A stretch of DNA of 21,319 nt, from NCBI GenBank assembly GCA_021780095.1, contig JAJXZK010000420.1, forward strand, positions 1 through 21,319, given 5' to 3'. The notes beneath the pieces are model-generated. The model ran no database searches. It worked only from the letters and a program-made list of their open reading frames with translations, and had not been told where the DNA came from. Numbering within the stretch: the stretch's first letter is position 1; every line of letters begins with the position of its first letter. This stretch comes from Acidobacteriota bacterium. GTDB taxonomy: Bacteria; Acidobacteriota; Terriglobia; Terriglobales; Acidobacteriaceae. Of this stretch, positions 7,573 to 13,379 are shown piece by piece. The position numbers and the translations under genes are program-made.

Positions 7573-8559
7573 TTATTGCCACAGAAAATAAAACCCGGGA
7601 CTCTTCTCCAGCAGGGACTGCAACTCCTCCGGATTGGGGAAAGCCAGCTTGGAGTCGGCCCCGACCATCAGGTCCAACAGGCCGGGATGGCGTTGGCGCG
7701 GGCGGACGATCACCGGCTCTCCTTTGATCCCCACAGCGTGAGCCGTGTCCAGAAGCGCCTCCCGAAAACCACCATACTGATCGATCAGATGAAGTCCCAG
7801 GGCCTGCTGGCCGGTCCAAACCTGCCCCGTCGCCAGGGTTTGAATGTCGCTGACCGAGAGACGTCGCCCGGTTGCCACGTCGTGAATAAATTGCGCATGC
7901 ATGTTGTCAATCAAACCCTGGAAATAGGCTTGCTCCGCCGGTGTCAGATCGCGGGTAGGCGAGCCGGCATCTTTCAGCGCGCCGGCTTTTAGGGTCACAT
8001 TCTTCAGTTTTGCCCATTTCAGCAGGTCGCCGTAATTGATCCACTCCATAATGACGCCCACGCTGCCGACGATGCTTGCCGGGTTGGCGTAAATCTTGTC
8101 CGTGGCTGTTGCAATATAGTAGGCGCCGCTAGCGCCCACGCTCTCAATCGAGGCAACAATGCGCTTCTTGTGGTGCTTGCGGATGCGCAAAACTTCGTGA
8201 TAAATCTCCTGCGACGCGGCCGCGCCGCCCCCCGGCGAATCAATGTGCAGAATAATCGCCTTGACGGAATCGTCGTTGGCGAACTTTTCCAGCTGGTCAT
8301 CCGTTTTGTCCGCCGAAAGAATCACGCCCTTCAGGTCGACCACGGCAATCTCGCCAGAGCCGAATCCATCAAAACCTGACGTAGAGCCACCGGAAGATCG
8401 CATCACGTGCCATGCCGCCGTCCACAACAGCACCACGAAAAGCAGAAAAAGCCCTCCCACCAGGCTGAGCCAAAACCAGAAGGAATGTCCGGATGTCGTC
8501 TTGGTTTGAACGTCCATACCGGGGAGTGTAGCACCGGAAGGCTGCTCGATCACATTCAT
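7573..8559 (-). CDS. sppA: Signal peptide peptidase SppA (short form)
   Basis: SppA is a membrane-anchored serine protease that degrades leftover signal peptides. The 328-residue protein has one N-terminal transmembrane helix (about 26-50) and a single ClpP/crotonase-like protease domain, so it is the short Bacillus-type form, not the duplicated E. coli type. The HIDSPGGGAAAS segment (105-116) forms the oxyanion strand. Ser144 in SVGASGAYY is the likely nucleophile and Lys196 in AGALKDAGSP the likely general base. Their 52-residue spacing equals that of B. subtilis SppA (S147/K199). The frame extends to 8646, but the ATG at 8559 follows GGAGGT and AGGA elements and gives a normal N-terminus. 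HU follows 67 bases downstream. Confidence 0.94.
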   Translation of the reverse strand: MNVIEQPSGATLPGMDVQTKTTSGHSFWFWLSLVGGLFLLFVVLLWTAAWHVMRSSGGSTSGFDGFGSGEIAVVDLKGVILSADKTDDQLEKFANDDSVKAIILHIDSPGGGAAASQEIYHEVLRIRKHHKKRIVASIESVGASGAYYIATATDKIYANPASIVGSVGVIMEWINYGDLLKWAKLKNVTLKAGALKDAGSPTRDLTPAEQAYFQGLIDNMHAQFIHDVATGRRLSVSDIQTLATGQVWTGQQALGLHLIDQYGGFREALLDTAHAVGIKGEPVIVRPRQRHPGLLDLMVGADSKLAFPNPEELQSLLEKSPGFYFLWQ

Positions 8560-8710
8560 CGAACATCCTGACCTCCGCAAACGAGATTGCAGAAATACCC
8601 GGCTTCCACCATAATTGGTGCAGACTCCGCGCCCGGCATGCGGCATATTCCTCTAATCGTGAAATTTGCAATGCCTGAATTTGGCATGTGACGACTGGCA
8701 TTTGGCGACC

Positions 8711-9514
8711 ATGGATCAACTGCAATACACCATCGTGATTCCCGCCTTCAACGAGCAGGCGCGCATCGGCGCGACCCTCGATCGGGTTACGGAGTGCATC
8801 CAGGCACACGGCTGGACCGCTGAGGTACTGGTGGTCAATGACGGCTCCCGCGACCAGACGGCGTCCATTGTGGCGGCAGCGGCGCTGAAGCATCCCAATA
8901 TCCGGTTGATCGAGAATCCCGGAAATCGCGGCAAAGGTTATTCCGTGCGCAGCGGGATGCTGCAGGCGCGAGGCGCGATTGTGATGTTTACCGACGCCGA
9001 CCTTTCCGCGCCGATTGAGGAGGCGGAGCTATTGTTCGCCGCCATTGCCAGCGGGGCCGACGTCGCCATTGGGTCGAGGTGGTTAGACCAGTCTCGTCAA
9101 ACGCTTCGCCAGCCGCTCTATCGCCGCTTCTTCGGGCGCTGTTTCAATTGGCTCACGCGGCTGATCATGAACCTTCCCTTGGCCGACACGCAATGCGGCT
9201 TTAAAGCGTTTCGCAGGGAAGCAGCGCAAACCATCTTCCTGCGGCAGCGGATTGAACGGTGGGGCTTCGATCCAGAAATCCTCTACATTGCCCTGCGATT
9301 AGGAATGCGGATCGATGAGGTGCCCGTCACCTGGGGACATGATGAACGCTCGCGCATCAGCTACCTCAAAGACGGTTTGAAAATGCTCGAGGACTTATTG
9401 AAAGTTCGCTTCTACTCGCTGGCTGGATATTATCGCGCCGATCCACTCCAGGGAGATGGTCTCGGAGGCTGCGGCTGCGGCAAAAAGAGCGCCGCTCGCG
9501 TCGCCAAAACCTGA
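8711..9514 (+). CDS. Family 2 glycosyltransferase, dolichyl-phosphate glucosyltransferase-like
   Basis: The 267-residue protein is a GT-A fold GT2 enzyme, probably moving a sugar from a nucleotide donor to a polyprenyl phosphate at the inner face of the membrane. Marks are YTIVIPAFNE (6-15), VVNDGSRDQT (41-50) with D44, the metal-binding D95-A-D97 in MFTDADLSAP, GSRW (121-124), and ADTQCGFKAFRR (158-169), typical of the DPG/DPM-synthase-like branch. WGFDPEILYIA (184-194) also fits. I use the ATG at 8711; a TTG at 8666 would add 15 unlikely residues. No good ribosome site is seen at either. The C-terminus has an unusual GGCGCGKKS stretch (252-260) and no added membrane helices. It is divergent from sppA. 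A functional link with the ArnT-like enzyme at 1258-2991, which needs a polyprenyl-phosphate sugar, is possible but speculative. Confidence 0.9.
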   Translation: MDQLQYTIVIPAFNEQARIGATLDRVTECIQAHGWTAEVLVVNDGSRDQTASIVAAAALKHPNIRLIENPGNRGKGYSVRSGMLQARGAIVMFTDADLSAPIEEAELLFAAIASGADVAIGSRWLDQSRQTLRQPLYRRFFGRCFNWLTRLIMNLPLADTQCGFKAFRREAAQTIFLRQRIERWGFDPEILYIALRLGMRIDEVPVTWGHDERSRISYLKDGLKMLEDLLKVRFYSLAGYYRADPLQGDGLGGCGCGKKSAARVAKT

Positions 9515-9563
9515 CCGGCATTCTCCAATCGAATAATCCAGCCGGCTCAAAGAGAACAAAAGT

Positions 9564-9827
9564 TTAGTGAGCGGGCAACGGCGCGTGTCGTCGATACGTG
9601 TTGCGGAACCGGCGAGGCTTCTTTTCTGACAATTGAACGCCGTTCTCGCTATCCATCGCTAGCGTCCAATTACGTGCGCATTCTCCGCAAAGCCAATAGT
9701 GTTTCAGCAGCTGAAATGTTTTCGACGGTTGTTTCGAACTATTGTTGGGCGAGAACAGAAATACCTTACCTTCGCGTAAATAATGAAGCTCTTTGTTGCA
9801 TTTCGGATTGGCGCATTGACTCAGCAT
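9564..9827 (-). CDS. Small zinc-ribbon-like protein of unknown function
   Basis: This 87-residue protein starts MLSQCANPKCNKELHYLREG and has two cysteine pairs: C-x4-C near the N-terminus and WLCGECARN in the middle. Together they could bind one zinc ion as a ribbon. The segment between them (VFLFSP...) is beta-like, and the C-terminus is basic (KKPRRFRNTYRRH). I recall similar small proteins from acidobacterial genomes but know of no assigned function. The frame extends to 9884, but the ATG at 9827 with GGAG upstream sits directly before the first cysteine pair and is the better start. It is convergent with the glycosyltransferase gene, 49 bases apart. It may be a nucleic-acid-binding or regulatory factor; this is a guess. 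Confidence 0.7.
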   Translation of the reverse strand: MLSQCANPKCNKELHYLREGKVFLFSPNNSSKQPSKTFQLLKHYWLCGECARNWTLAMDSENGVQLSEKKPRRFRNTYRRHAPLPAH

Positions 9828-10169
9828 GCCGGGTGGAACTCCTTCGCTATAGAGGAGAAGTAGGTAGGAAATCTCAGAACACAACTTTGTGCAGCGAACC
9901 CGAAGTGATTCTGCCTCGAACTTCTATTTTCGTTCTCGTAGAGTTGGACGCCGAGTTGGAGCGCAAGGTTAGCTGAAGCGCTCGCATGCCGGCGAATGAT
10001 TCATTTGTATGGGAATTGATTTGCAAGTAGCCAGAACCTCTACAAGAAATGGGTTTCTCCCCGCGAGATCCTGGCATGGCGATTTGCCGGGGAGGTTCCC
10101 CAACACTACCGGGAAAAAAAGCGGTTGGCAGGAACGAGAGGCCGCAGCCGCGCATTCCTGCCTTGCCGC
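9828..10169. other. Gene-free stretch of about 340 bases
   Basis: This stretch lies between the zinc-ribbon gene and the end of the DUF4097-like gene, both on the minus strand. It should hold the zinc-ribbon promoter near its left side and the terminator of the DUF4097-like gene at its right side. Besides that terminator there is a small GGGGA-GGT-TCCCC hairpin at 10089-10101. The only open frames here have no family signal and unconvincing starts. I see no RNA gene. Confidence 0.6.
10114..10162 (-). terminator. Probable intrinsic terminator of the DUF4097-like gene
   Basis: On the minus strand, eight bases past the stop of the DUF4097-like gene, GGCAGGAA pairs perfectly with TTCCTGCC (10155-10162 with 10127-10134), enclosing a GC-rich 20-base loop. 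A run of seven T residues (10114-10120 on the plus strand as A) follows after six bases. The T run is slightly far from the stem, so termination may be imperfect. Confidence 0.55.
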
Positions 10170-11027
10170 TTAGTGGATGCGAATGTCCCCGGAGCCGCTG
10201 CTGATGCGCACGGTGGGGCCACCCCCATTGATCTCTCCGGCCACGTGGTGAGAATTCATGGTCCCGTGAGTCGTGAGCGGAGGATCGCTGTGAAAGTCAC
10301 CCGAACCGGTGCTGGCATCCAGGTTGAAGGCACTGTGTCCGGTGTTGAGAGTCGCGGATCCCGAGCCGGTTTCGAGTTTCCAGTTGTCAGTCGGTTGGCC
10401 GGAGATCGTGATATCGCCGGAACCAGTCTGGGCATATAGGCCACCCGTGACGCCTTCGAGCTGGATGGCGCCATTTCCCGTTTCCGCCTTGGTGTAATGC
10501 GCGCCCTTCATCAATGCATGGATCTCGCCTGAACCGGTGCTGAGCGAGATGTCGCCGGTGAGGTCGTTGGCGTAGATGTCTCCGGATCCCGTTGAGGCTT
10601 TGAGAGGCGAGCCTAGACCGGTGATGTTAAGGTTGCCGGAGCCGGAACTGGCCTTTACGTTTGTGCCGCTTGGCGCCGTGACGACGTAGTCGATGGACAC
10701 GTTGTTGTAGTGGGTGTGCAGGCCGACTTCAACGTCATTGCCGTTCTGTACGATGGGAGGATTGTCGGTGACGCGGCGAACGTTCTCTTCCGGCGAGCCG
10801 GAGAATAAGCCCGTGGACGAGTGGACATGGCCGACGATATGGATGGATCCTGCCGGTCCGGGCGTAATGTGGACATACCCCGAGCCAGTGCTGATGGCGA
10901 GGGTGGCGGCCCCGTTGACGGTGAGTGTTTTGTCGAATGTTCCCTCAGCGGCGAACAGTGCCGCGGGAGTCAGCGCGAGCATGGTGAGCGCTGTGGCTGG
11001 AATGACGAGTGTTCGGCGAAGATGCAT
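10170..11027 (-). CDS. Secreted DUF4097-like beta-repeat protein
   Basis: The 285-residue protein opens with a Sec signal peptide (MHLRRTLVIPATALTMLAL to about residue 27, ending LFAA). The rest matches the putative adhesin/DUF4097 type: PEENVRRVTDNPPIVQNGNDVEVG is followed by about nine repeats of the form (S/T)G(S/N)G plus a hydrophobic pair (for example STGSGDI, STGSGEI, QTGSGDI, SSGSGDI), spaced roughly 20 residues apart. This spacing suggests a short right-handed beta-helix or solenoid, likely periplasmic or on the cell surface. The start is firm, with GGAGG seven bases before the ATG. It follows the secreted DinB-like gene by 118 bases on the same strand. No enzymatic residues stand out. 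The role is unknown; in other bacteria such proteins are often found near envelope stress or anti-sigma genes, which are not seen here. Confidence 0.85.
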   Translation of the reverse strand: MHLRRTLVIPATALTMLALTPAALFAAEGTFDKTLTVNGAATLAISTGSGYVHITPGPAGSIHIVGHVHSSTGLFSGSPEENVRRVTDNPPIVQNGNDVEVGLHTHYNNVSIDYVVTAPSGTNVKASSGSGNLNITGLGSPLKASTGSGDIYANDLTGDISLSTGSGEIHALMKGAHYTKAETGNGAIQLEGVTGGLYAQTGSGDITISGQPTDNWKLETGSGSATLNTGHSAFNLDASTGSGDFHSDPPLTTHGTMNSHHVAGEINGGGPTVRISSGSGDIRIH

Positions 11028-11145
11028 GATGGTCCCTCCGTTCTTTTGCGGGGCCCCTGCCTACTGCTACCGGGCCAAGAACTTCCCGCACACGAGGACC
11101 TATACGATCCTCGAATGGCGTTGGTTCCAGGCTCGGTTATGTTCT

Positions 11146-11724
11146 TTATCTGGCCGTCGGCCGGCTGGACGGTGGCACGATACCGTTCATGCGCAGGTAT
11201 TCCACCATCTGACCAAAGTGATCATTCATGTGGATGATGGCGAATGCCATGATTCCGCCGCGCGTCGAGATTCCATCCACAGGCTTCACCGTTTCCATCG
11301 CGTTCTGCGACGTCAATGTGGCAATCGCGCGATGTCCGAAGGCGAAAGAATCCTTTAGTCCGCGGACCAGTTGTTCTTTGGTCTTCATTGCCTTGAATGT
11401 CTGCCGATCCGGAGGTTGGATGGAAGCGGCGGCGCCGAACATAGAGTAGTTGGCGGCGATCACGTGCTGCACCTGCTGACCGAAAGTGCGAACGCCCTTG
11501 AAATTCCCGTTGGTCGGGGCAAAACTGAATTTGTCAGCGGGCATCGCTTCCACCAGCGGAACCATTTCGCCCTCGACCATGCTCAACAGTTGATCCACTA
11601 CTTGCGCTGGCGAGGTTGTTGCGGCAACGGCAGTGGTATCCGCTTGCGCCTGGATCGGAGGCATGGTCCACAGTCCGCCAAAGGCAAGGGCTGCCGAAAG
11701 TACAGCCAGAGTTCTGATCTTCAT
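11146..11724 (-). CDS. Secreted DinB-like four-helix protein
   Basis: This 192-residue protein has a signal peptide (MKIRTLAVLSAALAFGG..., likely cut after AQA near residue 28) and a DinB/YfiT-like metal-binding bundle. The three expected histidines are visible: H87 in QQVQHVIAANY, and H165 and H169 in the IIHMNDHFGQM segment that usually closes the fold. DinB-like proteins include thiol transferases and metal-dependent hydrolases, but most are uncharacterised. The ATG at 11724 has AAAGG seven bases upstream, better than the ATG at 11739. It precedes the DUF4097-like gene on the same strand, and both products are exported, so they may be expressed together. Exported DinB-like proteins are, as I recall, frequent in acidobacteria. 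Confidence 0.88.
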   Translation of the reverse strand: MKIRTLAVLSAALAFGGLWTMPPIQAQADTTAVAATTSPAQVVDQLLSMVEGEMVPLVEAMPADKFSFAPTNGNFKGVRTFGQQVQHVIAANYSMFGAAASIQPPDRQTFKAMKTKEQLVRGLKDSFAFGHRAIATLTSQNAMETVKPVDGISTRGGIMAFAIIHMNDHFGQMVEYLRMNGIVPPSSRPTAR

Positions 11725-12188
11725 AGAGGAACCTTTCAATATAAAAAATCGTAACGCCTGAGCGTAGCAGAGCCGCCGATGTGCGGCAAGCCTGACTGGC
11801 GCTGCCTGCTCACGATGGCCGTTGGAGTTTTTCTGCGGCGTGCCGCGCAGGTGTCGACGGGCGGAAGTTTGCTGCGGTATTACAGTAGATCGACCGTCTA
11901 TCCTATTGTTTCAGCGATGCTTCTCACGATTGTCGGCATCGCCATATGCGAGGCAAATCTGGGAAGCGATGTTTGGAAATCTTCGCGGTAGATACGGCGC
12001 TATGAAGCGCCTCAAACATCGCAAGCTCGAACAGTATGCAGGCGTTTGCGTATACATAAACACGACTTCTCCAAGCTCTTGAAAAGACGACCTTCCCCGG
12101 AATTCTGATTTTTGTACCAGTTTTCCGCAACTGAAATGACTCCCGAACGCATCTCTAATCTGATAGAGTTTGCGAAAGGAGTAACCCA
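11725..12188. other. 464-base gene-free divergent region
   Basis: This region separates the divergent DinB-like gene and the small membrane-protein gene, so it must carry both promoters. I could not place convincing -35/-10 pairs; TAATCT near 12156-12161 is a weak candidate for the right-hand gene. Open frames exist on both strands but none has family features or a supported start. The centre (11914-12022) is rich in inverted repeats and is listed separately. Confidence 0.6.
11914..12022. other. Cluster of nested inverted repeats, possible structured RNA or regulatory element
   Basis: Three perfect inverted pairs occur within 109 bases. GCGATGC (11914-11920) pairs with GCATCGC (11936-11942). 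GCGATGTTTG (11966-11975) pairs with CAAACATCGC (12013-12022). Inside the second, GGCGCT (11996-12001) pairs with AGCGCC (12006-12011) around ATGA. The GCGATG and CATCGC words recur, so alternative pairings between left and right hairpins are possible. No T run follows, so it is not a simple terminator. It could be a small RNA, a leader element of the gene at 12189, or a decayed repeat. Confidence 0.35.
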
Positions 12189-12467
12189 ATGGAACAGGAA
12201 ATGACTTGGTTGCGAGCGCTGGCAGCAGGGTCCTTGGTTGCCGGTGCTGCATTGTTGCTGACCGGACGAAAGAAGGCTGCGCTGACAGCTTCGGGTTTGG
12301 GAGCAGCAGTCATCCTATCCGAGGATCCGGAAGCAATGAAGGAGCTGTGGAAGCACGTTCCCGATTTGTTAACGGACGGTCACGAAATGTTGGGTCGCCT
12401 CGAAGGCGTCCTTGACGGCATTACCGAGCAGGGTGGTCGCGTCCGGCAACTGGTGCGGCGAGCCTAG
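12189..12467 (+). CDS. Small membrane protein of unknown function
   Basis: The 92-residue protein has a strong start: AAAGGAG seven bases before the ATG. The N-terminal half holds one or two hydrophobic segments (about 9-25, LRALAAGSLVAGAALLL, and about 30-43, rich in A, L, G and V) separated by TGRKK. The C-terminal half is a charged amphipathic helix ending GGRVRQLVRRA. This suggests a small inner-membrane protein with a cytoplasmic tail. No family is recognised with confidence. It is convergent with the coiled-coil protein gene across a GC-rich hairpin and follows a hairpin-rich leader region. Confidence 0.75.
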   Translation: MEQEMTWLRALAAGSLVAGAALLLTGRKKAALTASGLGAAVILSEDPEAMKELWKHVPDLLTDGHEMLGRLEGVLDGITEQGGRVRQLVRRA

Positions 12468-12544
12468 CGGAAGCCATTCCCCGCTGTTCCCCCAAAGAAA
12501 CCCGGCTCCAGGCTTCCTGCCGGAGTGACCCTCGCAAGCCGCGT

Positions 12545-12578
12545 GCGGGGGTGCGCTCTAGCGCATCCCACCCCCCGC
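12545..12578. terminator. Strong GC-rich hairpin between convergent genes
   Basis: GCGGGGG (12545-12551) pairs with the C-run and GC at 12571-12578, and inside it TGCGC (12552-12556) pairs with GCGCA (12561-12565) around TCTA, with a short bulge. The hairpin lies between two convergent genes, so it may stop transcripts from both sides. The T-richness after it (CTTCTTTC) is modest on the plus strand and absent on the minus strand. Confidence 0.5.
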
Positions 12579-12615
12579 AGCTTCTTTCACCATCTTCGGC
12601 CCTCTCGCCCGCGAC

Positions 12616-13044
12616 CTAAAATATCTTCCGCATCAGGTCATCGCCCAGACCAAATCCCAGACCCATCTCCATGGCGCGACCAAATCCAGATTGCAAAAAT
12701 CCGCCCAGGCCACCGGTCGTTTGCACTGGCATGGGTCCGCTCCCCGCGCCATATCCAGGCTGCGGATAGCCGGCCTGCATGGGCTGCGGATACCCCTGAC
12801 CGTACGCCTGATTTTGATTGGCCACGAAGCCGTGGATCGCCTGTAGCAGATTCATCGTTTGCTGCTGCTGCGATTGGATAGCTAACGCGATTTCTTTCAA
12901 ATCCAACACCCATTCGCGAGCTTGCGCGTTCCCGCTGGTCGACTCAGCTTGCAACTTTGTCGCCAGCTCCTTCAGTTCCTGTTCCACCTGCTGCGATGCA
13001 TTTTGTAGCTGGCTGTACTGCTGATCGATCGTCTGAATATCCAT
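12616..13044 (-). CDS. Coiled-coil protein with Gly/Pro/Gln-rich tail, unknown function
   Basis: The 142-residue protein has two parts. Residues 1-80 (MDIQTIDQQYSQLQNASQQV...) are predicted by eye to be mostly helical, with heptad-like leucine, valine and isoleucine spacing and a QSQQQQTMNLLQAI stretch. Residues 80-142 are low-complexity, with YGQGYPQP, AGYPQPGYG and GLGGF motifs, ending GLGFGLGDDLMRKIF. AGGA eight bases before the ATG supports the start. I do not recognise a family. A glycine- and proline-rich tail could mediate self-association or binding to a membrane or surface. It is transcribed away from the receptor gene and toward the small membrane-protein gene. Confidence 0.75.
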   Translation of the reverse strand: MDIQTIDQQYSQLQNASQQVEQELKELATKLQAESTSGNAQAREWVLDLKEIALAIQSQQQQTMNLLQAIHGFVANQNQAYGQGYPQPMQAGYPQPGYGAGSGPMPVQTTGGLGGFLQSGFGRAMEMGLGFGLGDDLMRKIF

Positions 13045-13379
13045 TCTTCTGTTCCTGCTTTCTTCAAATTGTCGATGAACCGTTACTGCTCGGCGTGTGC
13101 GACGCGACGCCTAAGGCTGTCACATTTCCCCATTGTAAGGCGCGAAAATCCAACCCGGTTTTCCGCGCTCCTCGTTCCACATGCCTCTCAATCACTTACG
13201 AAAAATCGTAACCGGATGTTCATTCGGCTGTAACTCCAACGCAACTTTATGCAGCGACGATAACGGTGATGGTCGTCACATCTGCCGCCTTTGGCTTTCT
13301 GCGCGAGCGGTGGAAGAAGAAAACACCCATCCAGTCGTCATTCCCAACCAGGTCTCATCTTTCAAGGAGGATTCAAAGA
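13045..13379. other. Gene-free divergent region before the receptor gene
   Basis: This 335-base region separates the divergent coiled-coil and receptor genes. It holds an imperfect hairpin at 13140-13168 (GCGCG-AAAA against TTTT-C-CGCGC) and a perfect palindrome at 13196-13211. A strong ribosome site (AAGGAGG) at its right edge serves the receptor. The open frame from 13266 that runs into the receptor is not needed, because the signal peptide begins at 13380. Confidence 0.6.
13196..13211. promoter_or_regulatory. Perfect palindrome, candidate operator of the receptor gene
   Basis: TTACGA (13196-13201) and TCGTAA (13206-13211) are perfect arms around AAAA, 168 bases before the receptor start. 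This could bind a dimeric repressor, or form a small RNA hairpin. Iron control is an obvious idea for a TonB-dependent receptor, but the sequence is not a recognisable Fur box. Confidence 0.3.

Noticed and set aside
9874..10155. 93-residue open frame on the minus strand in a gene-free stretch
   Set aside because: It overlaps the likely terminator of the DUF4097-like gene and the start of the zinc-ribbon gene, has no good ribosome site and no recognisable feature.
10170..11027. Repeated GC-rich words that might suggest a CRISPR or tandem repeat array
   Set aside because: They are diverged codons for a repeated TGSG protein motif inside an intact gene, with no constant repeat or spacer lengths.
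11822..12252. Open frames on both strands in the 464-base gap
   Set aside because: None has a supported start or protein-like pattern, and they overlap the inverted-repeat cluster or the well-supported gene at 12189.
12481..12530. CCGGC and GCCGG words as a further hairpin
   Set aside because: Five-base arms with a long loop in GC-rich DNA are expected by chance; the hairpin at 12545-12578 explains the site better.
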